Counted from the stretch's first letter, positions 49,750 to 60,368 are shown. The stretch is DNA of 64,000 nt from Rhodobacteraceae bacterium DSL-40 (GCA_003258405.1 QKPN01000002.1:1-64000); one strand, 5' to 3'. Notes: a model not told the origin generated them from the sequence alone. Program-made: numbers and translations.

Positions 49750-51078
49750 ATGTCCCATGTCTTTCCCCGCCACACCCGCGCCCGCCTTCCGATGGTCGAT
49801 CACGGTGACGGGGTCTATCTCGTCGACACCGACGGCAAGCGCTATCTCGATGCCTCCGGCGGCGCGGCGGTCTCCTGCCTCGGCCATTCCGACCCGGCGG
49901 TGACCGAGGCGATCCGCGCCCAGCTCGGCCGCGCCGCCTTCGCCCATACCGGCTTCTTCACCTCCCCCCCGGCCGAGGCCCTGGCGGCCAAGCTCGCGGC
50001 CCATGCCCCGGGGGCACTCGACCGGGTCTGGTTCGTCTCCGGCGGCTCGGAGGCGGTGGAATCGGCGCTGAAGCTCGCCCGGCAATACTGTCTCGAAACC
50101 GGCCAGCCCGCCCGCCACCGGGTGATCGCCCGGCGGCAGAGCTACCACGGCAACACGCTTGGCGCGCTCGCCGCGGGCGGAAACCTCTGGCGCCGCGAGC
50201 CCTTCGCCCCGCTGCTGGCCGAAACCTCCCACATCGCACCCTGCTACGAATACCGCGAGCGGGAGGCGGACGAGAGCCGGGAGGCCTATGCCCTCCGCGC
50301 CGCCGACGCGCTCGAGGCCGAGATCCTGCGCCTTGGCCCCGAGACCGTGATGGCGTTCATCGCCGAGCCGGTCGTGGGCGCAACCGCCGGTGCCGTGCCG
50401 CCGGTGCCCGGCTATTTCCCCCGGATCCGCGAGATCTGCGACCGCCATGGCGTGCTGCTCATCCTCGACGAGGTCATGTGCGGCATGGGCCGGACCGGGA
50501 CGCTCTTCGCCTGCGAACAGGACGGCATCGCCCCGGACATCCTCTGCATCGCCAAGGGCCTCGGCGCGGGCTACCAGCCGATCGGGGCCATGCTCTGCAC
50601 CGGCGCCATCTACGAGGCCATCGCCAGCGGCTCGGGCTTCTTCCAGCACGGGCATACCTACATGGGCCACCCGACCGCCTGCGCTGCGGGGCTCGCGGTG
50701 CTCCGGCGGCTGACCGAGGACGGGCTGGTGGAACGCGCCGCCCGGATGGGCACGCGGCTCCGCGCCGAACTCGAGGCCCGCTTCGGCGACCACCCGCATG
50801 TCGGCGATATCCGGGGCCGGGGGCTCTTTCTCGGGCTCGAGCTGGTCGAGGACCGGGCAAGCAGGATGCCCTTCGACCCGGCCCTCGGCCTTCACAGGGC
50901 GATCAAGGCAGCGGCCTTCGAGGACGGTCTCATCTGCTACCCGATGGGCGGCACGATCGACGGGATCCGGGGCGATCACATCCTGCTCGCTCCCCCCTTC
51001 ATCCTCGAGGATGCCCATATCGCGGAGATCTGCGACCGGCTCGAACGCGCCCTCGAGCGGACAATCGGCGCCGCATGA
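49750..51078 (+). CDS. Class III aminotransferase
   Basis: A 442-residue PLP enzyme. VDTDGKRYLDASGGAAVSCL at the start, SGGSEAVESALKLARQY, SYHGNTLGALAAGG, ILDEVMCGMGRTGTLFAC and DILCIAKGLGAGYQPIGAML with the PLP-binding Lys are all class III (omega-aminotransferase) motifs. HTYMGHPTACAAGLAVLRRL completes the substrate region. The amino donor cannot be read from the sequence. ATG 49750 matches the family start. It is followed by purU without clear functional link. Confidence 0.88.
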   Translation: MSHVFPRHTRARLPMVDHGDGVYLVDTDGKRYLDASGGAAVSCLGHSDPAVTEAIRAQLGRAAFAHTGFFTSPPAEALAAKLAAHAPGALDRVWFVSGGSEAVESALKLARQYCLETGQPARHRVIARRQSYHGNTLGALAAGGNLWRREPFAPLLAETSHIAPCYEYREREADESREAYALRAADALEAEILRLGPETVMAFIAEPVVGATAGAVPPVPGYFPRIREICDRHGVLLILDEVMCGMGRTGTLFACEQDGIAPDILCIAKGLGAGYQPIGAMLCTGAIYEAIASGSGFFQHGHTYMGHPTACAAGLAVLRRLTEDGLVERAARMGTRLRAELEARFGDHPHVGDIRGRGLFLGLELVEDRASRMPFDPALGLHRAIKAAAFEDGLICYPMGGTIDGIRGDHILLAPPFILEDAHIAEICDRLERALERTIGAA

Positions 51079-51235
51079 GGCAAGGCTCCGGCAGCACCCG
51101 GACGAACGCATCCTGACATGTCGCTTTTTGGGAGGCATCCTGCCGGGTTTCGGGGCATAAGCCCTTGCGGCGCGGGCGCCGCGGCGACCGCCGGCCCTCG
51201 TGCCGGGGCAAAATTTCGAGTGACCTGGAGACCCT

Positions 51236-52120
51236 ATGAAATCCTACGTGCTGACCGTGCAATGTGTCTCGACCAGGGGCATCGTGGCCGCGATTTCCGC
51301 CTTTCTCGCCGAACATGGCTGCAACATCCGCGACAGCGCCCAGTTCGATGATTCCGTCACCGGCCAGTTCTTCATGCGGATCAGCTTCATCAGCGAGACC
51401 GGCACCGGGCTCGAGGCGCTGCGCAGCGATTTCGCGGCCGTCGCGGAACGCTTCGGCATGGACTACGCCTTCCATGACAGCACCGAGAAGATGAAGGTGC
51501 TGCTGATGGTCTCGAGCTTCGGCCACTGCCTCAACGACCTGCTCTACCGCTGGCGGATCGGGGCGCTGCCGATCGAGATCACCGGGGTGGTCTCGAACCA
51601 TCTCACCTACCAGAAGCTGGTGGTGAATCACGATCTGCCCTTCCACCACATCCGGGTGACGAAGGAGAACAAGCCGCGCGCCGAGGCGCAGCTCCTGGAG
51701 CTCGTCGAGGAAACCGGCACCGAACTGGTGGTGCTCGCCCGCTACATGCAGGTGCTGTCCGAGGAGATGTGCCGCACGATGTCGGGGCGGATCGTCAACA
51801 TCCACCATTCCTTCCTGCCAAGCTTCAAGGGCGCACGCCCCTACCAGCAGGCCTTCGAGCGCGGCGTGAAGCTCATCGGCGCCACGGCGCATTTCGTGAC
51901 CTCCGACCTCGACGAGGGACCGATCATCGAGCAGGAGACCTTCCGCGTCACCCACGCCCAGAGCGCCGACGACTATGTGGCGATCGGCCGCGACGTGGAG
52001 GCCCAGGTGCTCGCCCGCGCGATCCATGCGGTGATCCACCGCCGGGTCTTCCTCAACGGCAACAAGACCGTCGTCTTCCCCGCAAGCCCCGGCGGATACG
52101 CCTCCGAACGCATGGGCTGA
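51236..52120 (+). CDS. purU: PurU, formyltetrahydrofolate deformylase
   Basis: A 294-residue enzyme releasing formate from 10-formyl-THF. The N-terminal ACT domain (VLTVQCVSTRGIVAAISAFL, CNIRDSAQFDDSVTGQFFMR) is followed by a formyltransferase-like catalytic domain with MVSSFGHCLNDLLYRWR, VLARYMQVLSEEMC and NIHHSFLPSFKGARPYQQAF (catalytic His and neighbours). AHFVTSDLDEGPIIEQE supplies the Asp. It lies 157 bases after the aminotransferase. Confidence 0.94.
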   Translation: MKSYVLTVQCVSTRGIVAAISAFLAEHGCNIRDSAQFDDSVTGQFFMRISFISETGTGLEALRSDFAAVAERFGMDYAFHDSTEKMKVLLMVSSFGHCLNDLLYRWRIGALPIEITGVVSNHLTYQKLVVNHDLPFHHIRVTKENKPRAEAQLLELVEETGTELVVLARYMQVLSEEMCRTMSGRIVNIHHSFLPSFKGARPYQQAFERGVKLIGATAHFVTSDLDEGPIIEQETFRVTHAQSADDYVAIGRDVEAQVLARAIHAVIHRRVFLNGNKTVVFPASPGGYASERMG

Positions 52121-52158
52121 ACGGCCGAACCGGGCCCAAAGCGCGGGCTGCTCAAGCT

Positions 52159-52172
52159 TTGCGCAATCGCAA
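52159..52172 (+). promoter_or_regulatory. NnrR-type operator upstream of the AspT/YidE-like transporter
   Basis: TTGCGCAATCGCAA is a perfect TTGCG-N4-CGCAA dyad, identical in all ten fixed positions to the site before the DUF1858 gene, but 26 kb from the denitrification island. It is centred about 152 bases before the transporter ATG at 52317. Confidence 0.55.
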
Positions 52173-52250
52173 GGAGAGCTCTGGCACCGGCACCACAGCC
52201 GGGGCGAAATCCGGGACCATCCCTTGACTTGGCTGCTGCATCGCAGCGAA

Positions 52251-52290
52251 CGTCCGGTGAGGCGGGGCCTTCTGCCCCACTTCCCGGACG
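52251..52290 (+). promoter_or_regulatory. Hairpin in the leader of the AspT/YidE-like gene
   Basis: CGTCCGG (52251-52257) pairs with CCGGACG (52284-52290), enclosing an inner stem GGGGC (52264-52268) with GCCCC (52274-52278). There is no T-run. It ends 26 bases before the ATG, so it may act on translation or as an attenuator; I could not match it to a known riboswitch class. Confidence 0.45.
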
Positions 52291-52316
52291 GCCAAACAGG
52301 ACTGGAACCGCCATTC

Positions 52317-53987
52317 ATGCCAAGTCTCTTCTTCAGCATGTCCGACGTGGCACTCGCCACAGTGGCGCTGGCCATTGCCGGAGCGCTCGGGCTTCTCATC
52401 GGAAACATTCATTATCGCGGCGTCGGCCTCGGCATCGGCGGCGTGCTCTTCGCCGGTATTGCGGTCGGCCATCTCTCGGGCATGGCCGGGATCACCTACA
52501 GCCACGAAACGATGGAATTCGTGCGCGAATTCGGCCTCATTCTCTTCGTCTTCACCATCGGCATCCAGGTCGGCCCCGGCTTCTTCGCCACCCTCCAGTC
52601 ATCGGGGCTGAGCCTGAACCTCGCGGCGGCCTCAATCGTGCTGCTCGGTGTGGCCGTGACCGTCGCGCTGCATTTCCTGCTCCAGATCCCTGTGCCCGTG
52701 CTCGTCGGCCTCATGTCGGGCGCGGTGACCAACACCCCCGGCCTCGGCGCTGCAACACAGGCCCTCAAGGACGTCGGCGCCGATCCCGCCACGGTTGAGC
52801 TGCCGAGCCTCGGCTACGCGGTGGCCTACCCTTTCGGCATCCTCGGCATCCTCGCCGCGATGCTGCTGGTGCGCGGGGTGCTGCGGATCTCGCTGCCGGA
52901 GGAGGCCAAGGCCTTCGACATCGCACGCCGGGCGGGTGTCGCCTCGCTGCCGGTGATGAACGTGGTGGTGAAGAACAGCAATCTCGCGGGCCTCAAGCTC
53001 TCGGAAGTGCCGGATCTCTTCGATTCGGGCGTGGTCGCCTCGCGGATGATGAAGAACGGCGAGCTCATCGTGCCCGCGCGCGACACCGTGGTGGATCTCG
53101 GCGACGTGCTCCATCTCGTCGGACCGGCCGAGAAACTCCGTGCCATGCAGATCATCCTCGGCGAGGAAGTGAAGATGGCGCTCACCACCAAGGGCACAGC
53201 GCTCACCTGGACCCGGATCGTCGTCACCGATACCAAGATTCTCGGCCGCAAGCTGCGCGCGCTCGGGCTGAGCGAGGCCCATGGCATCAACATCTCGCGG
53301 ATCTACCGTGCCGGCGTCGAGCTGCCTGCCCTGGCCGACAGCACGCTCCAGTTCGGCGACATCCTCACCGTTGTCGGCCCGCCCGAGGGCATCGAGGCGG
53401 TGCGCGGCGTCTTCGGCGACCAGAAGCGGCGGCTCGACGAGGTGCAGTTCACCGCGGTCTTCATCGGCATCGCGCTCGGGGTGCTGTTCGGCTCGATCCC
53501 CTTCATGGTTCCGGGCCTGCCTGCGCCGATCAAGCTCGGCCTCGCGGGCGGCCCGCTGATCGTCGCCATCGTGCTCTCGCGGCTCGGGCATTTCGGACCG
53601 TTCGTCTGGTTCATGCCGCCGGTCGCGAACCACGCCCTGCGCGAGCTCGGGATCGTGCTCTTTCTCGCCGTCGTCGGCATCAAGGCAGGCGACAAGTTCC
53701 TGACGACGCTGCTCCATGGCGACGGGCTGATGTGGATGGCCTATGGCACCCTCATCACCCTGATCCCGCTCCTCGTGGTCGGGTTCGTTGCGCGGATCGT
53801 CTTCAAGTTCAACTATCTCAGCCTCTGCGGCGTGCTGGCGGGCTCGATGACCGATCCGCCTGCGCTCGCCTTTGCAAGCGGGATGAGCAGCTCGCCCGCC
53901 GCGCCGATCGGCTATGCCGCGGTCTATCCGCTGGTGATGTGCATGCGCATCCTCGCGCCCCAGATCATCGTGCTCCTGCTGATGTGA
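52317..53987 (+). CDS. AspT/YidE-type transporter with central TrkA-C domains
   Basis: A 556-residue membrane protein. Two halves of about five helices each (for example [37 protein letters not shown]; second half [36 protein letters not shown]) flank two cytoplasmic TrkA-C (RCK_C) domains, seen in [20 protein letters not shown] and [20 protein letters not shown]. This is the aspartate:alanine exchanger (AspT)/YidE/YbjL duplication family, usually carrying dicarboxylates or amino acids; the substrate is unknown. ATG 52317 begins the family-like region. Operator and hairpin upstream suggest specific control. Confidence 0.88.
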   Translation: MPSLFFSMSDVALATVALAIAGALGLLIGNIHYRGVGLGIGGVLFAGIAVGHLSGMAGITYSHETMEFVREFGLILFVFTIGIQVGPGFFATLQSSGLSLNLAAASIVLLGVAVTVALHFLLQIPVPVLVGLMSGAVTNTPGLGAATQALKDVGADPATVELPSLGYAVAYPFGILGILAAMLLVRGVLRISLPEEAKAFDIARRAGVASLPVMNVVVKNSNLAGLKLSEVPDLFDSGVVASRMMKNGELIVPARDTVVDLGDVLHLVGPAEKLRAMQIILGEEVKMALTTKGTALTWTRIVVTDTKILGRKLRALGLSEAHGINISRIYRAGVELPALADSTLQFGDILTVVGPPEGIEAVRGVFGDQKRRLDEVQFTAVFIGIALGVLFGSIPFMVPGLPAPIKLGLAGGPLIVAIVLSRLGHFGPFVWFMPPVANHALRELGIVLFLAVVGIKAGDKFLTTLLHGDGLMWMAYGTLITLIPLLVVGFVARIVFKFNYLSLCGVLAGSMTDPPALAFASGMSSSPAAPIGYAAVYPLVMCMRILAPQIIVLLLM

Positions 53988-54135
53988 CCCCGTCTGCCGG
54001 CCCAGTCGAGCGGGGCCGGCGGGCCCGGCGCCGGCCTGCGGCGCCGCCTCCCCGCAGCCTTGCCGCGTCTTGCCCTTGCCGCTGGCGGCATCGGCCTGTA
54101 GAAAACGGGCGCGAATTTCACGAATGGACGGACGC

Positions 54136-55620
54136 ATGGCCGAGCTTGCCTACAAAGAGCCCGAACCCAAGGTCATTGCCGGGGCGAAGGGCGACTGGGA
54201 ACTGGTGATCGGGCTGGAAGTCCACGCCCAGGTTTCCTCGAAGTCGAAGCTCTTCTCCGGCGCCTCGACCGCATTCGGCGCCGAGCCCAACACCAATGTG
54301 AGCCTCGTCGATGCCGCGATGCCGGGGATGCTTCCGGTCATCAACGGCTTCTGCGTCGAGCAGGCGGTGCGCACCGGGCTGGGCCTCAAGGCCGAGATCA
54401 ACCTCTTCTCGCGCTTCGACCGCAAGAACTACTTCTATCCGGACCTGCCGCAGGGCTACCAGATCAGCCAGCTCTACCACCCGATCGTCGGTGAGGGCGA
54501 GATCCTCGTGGACATGGCGCCCGGCATCGCGCGCAAGGTGCGCGTCGAGCGCATCCATCTCGAGCAGGACGCCGGCAAGTCGGTCCATGACCTCGATCCC
54601 GATCTCTCCTATGTCGACCTCAACCGCACCGGCGTGGCGCTGATGGAGATCGTCTCCAAGCCCGACATCCGCGGCCCCGAGGAAGCGGCGGAATACGTCC
54701 GCAAGCTGCGGCAGATCCTGCGCTATCTCGGCACCTGCGACGGCAACATGCAGGAAGGCTCGCTCCGCGCCGACGTGAACGTCTCCGTGCGGCCCGCAGG
54801 CACGAGCGAGCTCGGAACGCGCTGCGAGATCAAGAACATGAACTCGATGCGCTTCATCCAGCAGGCCATCGAGTTCGAAGCGCGCCGCCAGATTGCGATC
54901 CTCGAGGATGGCGGCTCCGTGGAGCAGGAAACCCGGCTCTACGATCCCAACAAGGGCGAGACGCGCTCGATGCGCTCGAAGGAAGAGGCGCACGATTACC
55001 GCTACTTCCCCGACCCCGACCTGCTGCCGCTCGAGTTCGAGCAGAGCTTCGTCGATGGCATCGCCGCCAGCCTGCCGGAGCTGCCCGACGCCAAGAAGGC
55101 CCGCTTCGTGCTCGAGTACGGCATGACGGAATACGATGCCGGCGTGCTGACGGCCGAAGTGGCGAGCGCCGACTATTTCGAGGCGGTGGCCCGCGGGCGC
55201 GACGGCAAGCAGGCGGCGAACTGGGTCATCAACGAGCTTTTCGGTCGGCTCAACAAGGAGGGCCACGGTATCGCCGACAGCCCGATCTCGCCCGTCCAGC
55301 TCGGCGGTCTTATCGATCTGATCGCCAAGGGCGACATCTCGGGCAAGATCGCTAAGGATGTTTTCGAGATTCTCTGGACCGAAGGCGGCGATCCGGCCAA
55401 GATCGTCGAGGACCGCGGCATGAAGCAGGTCACGGACATGGGCGCCATCGAGGCGGCCGTGGACGAGGTCATCGCCGCGAACCCCGACAAGGTCGCACAG
55501 GCGCAGGCCAAGCCTTCGCTTGCGGGCTGGTTTGTCGGGCAGGTGATGAAGGCGACGGGCGGCAAGGCCAATCCGAAGGCCGTGAACGACATCGTGCGCG
55601 GAAAACTCGGCATCGGGTGA
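54136..55620 (+). CDS. gatB: GatB, Asp-tRNA(Asn)/Glu-tRNA(Gln) amidotransferase subunit B
   Basis: A 494-residue protein. [20 protein letters not shown] at the start, [68 protein letters not shown] and [18 protein letters not shown] are the canonical GatB blocks; the C-terminal YqeY-like tail binds tRNA. ATG 54136 gives the usual start; an upstream ATG at 54124 is possible. The gatA and gatC genes are not adjacent, as is common in this group. Confidence 0.95.
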   Translation: MAELAYKEPEPKVIAGAKGDWELVIGLEVHAQVSSKSKLFSGASTAFGAEPNTNVSLVDAAMPGMLPVINGFCVEQAVRTGLGLKAEINLFSRFDRKNYFYPDLPQGYQISQLYHPIVGEGEILVDMAPGIARKVRVERIHLEQDAGKSVHDLDPDLSYVDLNRTGVALMEIVSKPDIRGPEEAAEYVRKLRQILRYLGTCDGNMQEGSLRADVNVSVRPAGTSELGTRCEIKNMNSMRFIQQAIEFEARRQIAILEDGGSVEQETRLYDPNKGETRSMRSKEEAHDYRYFPDPDLLPLEFEQSFVDGIAASLPELPDAKKARFVLEYGMTEYDAGVLTAEVASADYFEAVARGRDGKQAANWVINELFGRLNKEGHGIADSPISPVQLGGLIDLIAKGDISGKIAKDVFEILWTEGGDPAKIVEDRGMKQVTDMGAIEAAVDEVIAANPDKVAQAQAKPSLAGWFVGQVMKATGGKANPKAVNDIVRGKLGIG

Positions 55621-55653
55621 TCCGCGGCAGGCTGCCCCCGCGATTGTGATTGG

Positions 55654-55701
55654 ACCGGGCTCGGGCCCGGCTTCTGACTTGAGGCCGGGCCGGAGCCCGG
55701 T
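55654..55701 (+). terminator. Long stem-loop between gatB and the DUF4177 gene
   Basis: An 18-bp stem with one mismatch, ACCGGGCTCGGGCCCGGC (55654-55671) and GCCGGGCCGGAGCCCGGT (55684-55701), with a 12-base loop. It starts 34 bases after gatB and ends just before the GAGGGGG ribosome-binding site of the next gene. No T-run follows; it may end gatB transcripts or protect or regulate the downstream mRNA. Confidence 0.6.
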
Positions 55702-55712
55702 GAGGGGGTAGC

Positions 55713-56246
55713 ATGAGCTATTTTGACTACAAGGCGATTCCGGCGCCCCGGCGCAGCAAGAAGGCCCGCGGCGTGCGTGAGCCCGCCGAGCTTCTTGCGC
55801 TCACGATCACCGATACGATCAACGAGCAGGCGCGCGAGGGCTGGGAATTCCTCCGCGCCGAGACCCTCCCGGCCGAGACCCCGCGAGGGCTGTTCCGGCG
55901 CGCCGTCGAGGAGCCGGTGTCGCTGCTGATCTTCCGCCGGGAGCGGGAAAGCCGCGAACCGCGTCTGGAGGCCCGCGTGGAGGCGCTGCGCCCGGCCCCC
56001 GAGCCCGCTGCTCCCCGCCCGGCCCCGGTCATGGAGGTGGCCCCGGCGCCGCAGGCCGAAGCCGCCCCGCAGCCGCGCCCCGAGGCCACCCCGCCGAGCG
56101 TTCGCACCTTCGCCGAGCGCGTGCAGGCCGCGAGTGCGGCCCGCCGCGAACCGCCGATTTCCGGCGCCGCCCGCGCGCCGCGTCAGGACCAGGGGCCCTC
56201 GCCGCTTCGCCCCGGGCCGCGGTTCGGACCAGCCGAGACGAACTGA
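55713..56246 (+). CDS. DUF4177-domain protein with Pro/Ala-rich tail
   Basis: A 177-residue protein. Residues 1-75 match DUF4177 (SYFDYKAIPAPRRSKKARGV, LTITDTINEQAREGWEFLRA, VSLLIFRRE). The rest is low complexity, rich in Pro, Ala, Arg and Glu, and probably disordered. ATG 55713 follows GAGGGGG. Function is unknown; no signal peptide or membrane helix. Confidence 0.8.
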   Translation: MSYFDYKAIPAPRRSKKARGVREPAELLALTITDTINEQAREGWEFLRAETLPAETPRGLFRRAVEEPVSLLIFRRERESREPRLEARVEALRPAPEPAAPRPAPVMEVAPAPQAEAAPQPRPEATPPSVRTFAERVQAASAARREPPISGAARAPRQDQGPSPLRPGPRFGPAETN

Positions 56247-56298
56247 GGCGAGGCCCGCCTGGTTCGGCGGGCAAAGGGCCGCTGGGGGCCGCCCGCGA

Positions 56299-56580
56299 TC
56301 AGGCCTGGGTGCCGGTGAGATCGAGCGAAAGCGCGTGAACCCGTCCGGCGAGCTCCTGCTTGAGGATGCCGTGCACCGCGCGGCTGCGCGCCACCCGTGA
56401 CATGCCATTGAAAGCCGGCGCGCGCATGACCACCTTGAAATGCGTCTCGCCACCCTCGATGCCATGGCCGTGGTGGCGGTGCTTCTCGCTCTCATCAATG
56501 ATCTCGAGCGCCTCGGGCGCAAAGGCCTCGGTCAGTTTCGCCTCGATCGAATCCCTTACGGGGGTCATGGTCTCGCCCAT
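56299..56580 (-). CDS. bolA: BolA family protein
   Basis: A 93-residue protein with the BolA core: SIEAKLTEAFAPEALEIIDE, ESEKHRHHGHGIEGGETHFK, and SRVARSRAVHGILKQELAGR. BolA proteins pair with monothiol glutaredoxins in iron-sulfur and stress biology; the conserved His residues for the shared cluster are visible. GGAAGAG precedes ATG 56580; ATG 56568 is an alternative. It is divergent from the J-domain gene, an arrangement typical of alphaproteobacteria (from memory). Confidence 0.92.
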   Translation of the reverse strand: MGETMTPVRDSIEAKLTEAFAPEALEIIDESEKHRHHGHGIEGGETHFKVVMRAPAFNGMSRVARSRAVHGILKQELAGRVHALSLDLTGTQA

Positions 56581-56673
56581 CGGTCTCTTCCTGCAAAGAA
56601 CGGTCTTGGCCCGCTCCTCGAAAAGTCTAAACTCTGGCGCCCGAGTCGCAAGATTGAAAGGAATCGGCCCGCG

Positions 56674-57330
56674 ATGAGCCGCCGCTCGCCCTTTGAATTC
56701 GACATTTCCGTCTCCGCCGACAAGAAACGGCGGGCCCGCAGCCGCGGCCAGTCGGGAGCTGTCGAGAGTTCCAGCCGCGTCTGCGCCCATCCGGGTTGCG
56801 ACCAGCCGGGAAAGTATCGCGCGCCGCGCTCGCCGGACCAGCTCGACGACTTCCTGTGGTTCTGCCTCAAGCATGTGCGCGAGTACAACCTCAAATGGAA
56901 CTTCTTCGAATCCCATTCCGACGACGATCTGGAGCAGCAGTTCGCCGCCGACCGGGTCTGGGAGCGCAACACCAAGCCCTTCGCCACCGGCAGCGCCCAG
57001 CCCGGCACGCAGCCCCATTCCGAGGGCCGCGCCTGGCAGCGCTTCGGTCTCGATGACCCCCTCGAGCTTCTGGGCGACAAGGGCACGCTCAATCCCGGCG
57101 CCAACCGCGGGCCGGTGCAGCGGCGGCTGCCACCGACCGAGCGGCGCGCCCTCGAGATCCTCGAGGCGCAGGACACCCAGAGCAAGGCCGAGATCCGGCG
57201 CCAGTACAAGGCCCTCGTCAAGGATCTGCACCCGGACATGAACGGCGGCCGCCGCGACGACGAGGCGCGGCTTGCCGAGGTGGTGTGGGCCTGGGAGCAG
57301 ATCAAGGCCAGCCGCAGCTTCCGGGATTAG
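56674..57330 (+). CDS. J-domain (DnaJ-like) protein
   Basis: A 218-residue protein. The N-terminal part has a CAHPGCDQPGKYRAPRSP segment with two Cys, a possible metal site, and FLWFCLKHVREYNLKWNFF. The C-terminal ~65 residues are a J domain: ALEILEAQDTQSKAEIRRQY, then LVKDLHPDMNGG with the HPD tripeptide that stimulates DnaK ATPase. AAAGGAA precedes ATG 56674. It lies directly upstream of cobS. Confidence 0.87.
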   Translation: MSRRSPFEFDISVSADKKRRARSRGQSGAVESSSRVCAHPGCDQPGKYRAPRSPDQLDDFLWFCLKHVREYNLKWNFFESHSDDDLEQQFAADRVWERNTKPFATGSAQPGTQPHSEGRAWQRFGLDDPLELLGDKGTLNPGANRGPVQRRLPPTERRALEILEAQDTQSKAEIRRQYKALVKDLHPDMNGGRRDDEARLAEVVWAWEQIKASRSFRD

Positions 57331-57436
57331 ACAAAGGCGGTCGCGCGACGGGGCCGGGTTGCATCACCACGGCATTTGCGACACATAGCAAGGCAGGGAT
57401 ACCGCCCATGCGGGGCGGTCAGTAGGGCTGGGTATA

Positions 57437-58423
57437 ATGGCGGACGGCAACATGGAATCGGATATCGAACCCACGGTCGAATACAGCGTGCGCGACCTTT
57501 TCGGGATCGACACCGACATGGTCGTGAAGGGATTTGCAGACGGAACGGACCGGGTGCCGGATCTCGATCCGACCTATCGCTTTGACCGCGACACCACGCT
57601 CGCCATTCTCGCAGGCTTCGCCCACAACCGCCGGGTGATGATCCAGGGCTATCACGGCACCGGCAAGTCGACCCACATCGAACAGGTCGCCGCCCGGCTC
57701 AAATGGCCCTGCGTGCGGGTGAACCTCGACAGCCACATCAGCCGTATCGACCTCATCGGCAAGGACGCGATCCGCATCAAGGACGGCGTGCAGATCACCG
57801 AATTCCAGGAAGGCATCCTGCCCTGGGCGCTGCGCAACCCCGTCGCGATCGTCTTCGACGAATACGATGCCGGACGCCCGGACGTGATGTTCGTGATCCA
57901 GCGGGTGCTCGAGGTCGACGGCAAGCTCACGCTTCTCGACCAGAACAAGGTGATCCGGCCGAACCCGTACTTCCGTCTCTTCTCCACGGCCAACACCGTC
58001 GGCCTCGGCGACACCACGGGCCTCTATCACGGCACCCAGCAGATCAACCAGGGCCAGATGGACCGCTGGAGCCTCGTCGTAACGCTCAACTACCTCGAGC
58101 ATGCCGCCGAAGCCGAGATCGTGCTGGCGAAATATCCCGAATATGCGACGCCCGAGGGCCGCCGGACCGTGAGCCGCATGGTCACGGTCGCCGACCTCAC
58201 GCGCGCTGCCTTCATGAACGGTGATCTCTCGACGGTCATGAGCCCGCGCACCGTGCTCGCCTGGGCCGAGAATGCGCGCATCTTCAAGGATATGGGCTTC
58301 GCCTTCCGGCTGACCTTCCTCAACAAGTGCGACGAGCTCGAGCGCCAGACCGTCGCGGAGTTCTATCAGCGCTGCTTCGATGAGGAACTGCCGGAGAGTG
58401 CCGCCAGCGTCAGCCTGGGCTGA
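57437..58423 (+). CDS. cobS: CobS, cobaltochelatase AAA+ subunit
   Basis: A 328-residue MoxR-type AAA+ ATPase. Walker A GYHGTGKS is at residues 71-78; Walker B is [15 protein letters not shown]; sensor [30 protein letters not shown] follows. With CobT and CobN it inserts cobalt into hydrogenobyrinate diamide in the aerobic cobalamin route. CobN is not in this window. ATG 57437 gives a short acidic N-terminus usual for the family. Confidence 0.95.
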   Translation: MADGNMESDIEPTVEYSVRDLFGIDTDMVVKGFADGTDRVPDLDPTYRFDRDTTLAILAGFAHNRRVMIQGYHGTGKSTHIEQVAARLKWPCVRVNLDSHISRIDLIGKDAIRIKDGVQITEFQEGILPWALRNPVAIVFDEYDAGRPDVMFVIQRVLEVDGKLTLLDQNKVIRPNPYFRLFSTANTVGLGDTTGLYHGTQQINQGQMDRWSLVVTLNYLEHAAEAEIVLAKYPEYATPEGRRTVSRMVTVADLTRAAFMNGDLSTVMSPRTVLAWAENARIFKDMGFAFRLTFLNKCDELERQTVAEFYQRCFDEELPESAASVSLG

Positions 58424-58435
58424 TCGGGGGGCCAT

Positions 58436-60319
58436 TTGTCGAAGCGCTCGAACAACCCCGCGGACCCGTTCAAGAAGGCGCTGAGCGAGGCCACGCGCGC
58501 CATGGCCGCCGACCCCGATCTCGAGGTCGCCTTCAGCGTCGATCCGCCCGGGCTCCGCAACGATGCCATGCGCCTGCCGCAGGTGACGCGCCGGATGAGC
58601 CGCGAGGAGGTGATGCTCGCCCGCGGCACGGCGGACGCCTATGCGCTGCGCCTGCGTTTCCACGACGCTGCCACGCACCGCCGCTACACGCCGCAGGGCG
58701 AGATTGCCACGGAGCTCTTCGAGGCGATGGAAACGGCGCGCTGCGAGGCCGTGGGCGCCCGCGCCATGCCCGGAACGGCGGGCAACATCGATGCCAAGAT
58801 CGCGGCCGAGGCCAAGCGCCTCGGCTATGCCGATATCACCGACCCCGCCCGCGCCCCGCTGGCGCAGGCCGCAGGCTATTTCGTGCGGCATCTCGCCACC
58901 GGCCGCGCGCTGCCCGAAGGGGCGCAGAACGTGCTCGACCTCTGGCGGGGCTTTCTCGAATCCCACGCGAGCGGGGCGTTCGAGGGGCTCGGCGACACCC
59001 TCCACGATCAGCAGGCGTTTGCCCGCGCCGCGCGCCAGGTGATCTCCGATCTCGGCTATGGCGAACAGCTCGGCGACGACCCGGACGATGCGCCGGGCGA
59101 GGATCAGGACGATGACGAACCCGAGGACCTGACCGAGGACAACCCCGATCAGGACCAGGCCGGCGGTGATGCCGAGGACAACTCCGAGCAGGAAAGCTCG
59201 AGCCAGGACCAGTCCAGCGAACAGCCCTCCGATCCGCAGGAAATGAAGGCGGCCCTCGACAGCGCAGACGAAGATGCCATGGCCGAAGAGGCCCAGATGC
59301 AGGAGACGGAGGCCGAGGATGAGCGCGTGCAGCCGCCCCATTCCGACGCCGATCCCGACTACCGCGTCTTCGACACGGCCCATGACGAGGAAATTCGCGC
59401 GGAGGAACTCGCCGACCCGATCGAGCTCGAACGCCTGCGGTCCTATCTCGACCAGCAGCTCGAGCCGCTCCGCGGCGCGGTGGCGCGGCTTGCCAACAAG
59501 CTGCAGCGCCGGCTGCAGGCGCAGCAGAATCGCGCCTGGGATTTCGACCTCGAGGAAGGCACCCTCGATGCCGGCCGGCTTGCGCGCGTCGTCGCCAATC
59601 CGCTGACCCCGCTCTCCTTCAAGCAGGAGCGCGACACGGACTTCCGCGACACCGTGGTGACGCTTCTGCTCGACAATTCCGGCTCGATGCGCGGTCGGCC
59701 GATCTCGATCGCCGCGATCTCGGCCGATGTCCTCGCCCGCACGCTCGAGCGCTGCCAGGTGAAGGTCGAGATCCTCGGCTTCACCACACGCGCCTGGAAG
59801 GGTGGCCAGAGCCGGGAGGCCTGGCTTGCCGCGGGGCGCCCGCCGCTCCCCGGCCGGCTCAATGACCTCCGTCACATCGTCTACAAGCCCGCCGACGCGC
59901 CCTGGCGGCGCGCCCGTGCCAATCTCGGGCTGATGATGAAGGAAGGGCTGCTCAAGGAGAACATCGACGGCGAGGCGCTCGAATGGGCGCACCGGCGGAT
60001 GCTTGCCCGCAACGAGGCGCGCAAGGTGCTGATGGTGATCTCCGACGGTGCGCCGGTCGACGACTCCACCCTTTCGGTCAATCCGCCGAGCTTTCTCGAG
60101 AAGCATCTGCGCGACGTGATCGAGATGGTCGAACGGAGGCGTGCGGTCGAGCTCGTCGCCATCGGCATCGGCCACGACGTTACGCGCTATTACCAGCGCG
60201 CCGTGACGATCACCGATGTGGAGCAGCTTGCCGGCGCCATGACCGAGCAGCTCGCGAGCCTGTTCGACAACGACCCGATCCGCGCGGGACGCCGCAAACG
60301 CCTTTCCGCGCGCGTATGA
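58436..60319 (+). CDS. cobT: CobT, cobaltochelatase VWA subunit
   Basis: A 627-residue protein. The start is TTG 58436, with GGGGGG upstream; the next in-frame ATG (58501) would remove 22 family-like residues. A helical N-terminal region is followed by a highly acidic, disordered stretch at about 215-285 (segments such as [20 protein letters not shown]), then a VWA domain with LLDNSGSM (MIDAS, DxSxS at 413-417) and [20 protein letters not shown]. It forms a chaperone-like complex with CobS. It starts 12 bases after cobS. Confidence 0.95.
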   Translation: MSKRSNNPADPFKKALSEATRAMAADPDLEVAFSVDPPGLRNDAMRLPQVTRRMSREEVMLARGTADAYALRLRFHDAATHRRYTPQGEIATELFEAMETARCEAVGARAMPGTAGNIDAKIAAEAKRLGYADITDPARAPLAQAAGYFVRHLATGRALPEGAQNVLDLWRGFLESHASGAFEGLGDTLHDQQAFARAARQVISDLGYGEQLGDDPDDAPGEDQDDDEPEDLTEDNPDQDQAGGDAEDNSEQESSSQDQSSEQPSDPQEMKAALDSADEDAMAEEAQMQETEAEDERVQPPHSDADPDYRVFDTAHDEEIRAEELADPIELERLRSYLDQQLEPLRGAVARLANKLQRRLQAQQNRAWDFDLEEGTLDAGRLARVVANPLTPLSFKQERDTDFRDTVVTLLLDNSGSMRGRPISIAAISADVLARTLERCQVKVEILGFTTRAWKGGQSREAWLAAGRPPLPGRLNDLRHIVYKPADAPWRRARANLGLMMKEGLLKENIDGEALEWAHRRMLARNEARKVLMVISDGAPVDDSTLSVNPPSFLEKHLRDVIEMVERRRAVELVAIGIGHDVTRYYQRAVTITDVEQLAGAMTEQLASLFDNDPIRAGRRKRLSARV

Positions 60320-60368
60320 CTTTCGGAACCGCGGGCTGTTCCGCGCGTTGCAAGGCAGGAGGTGCGAT

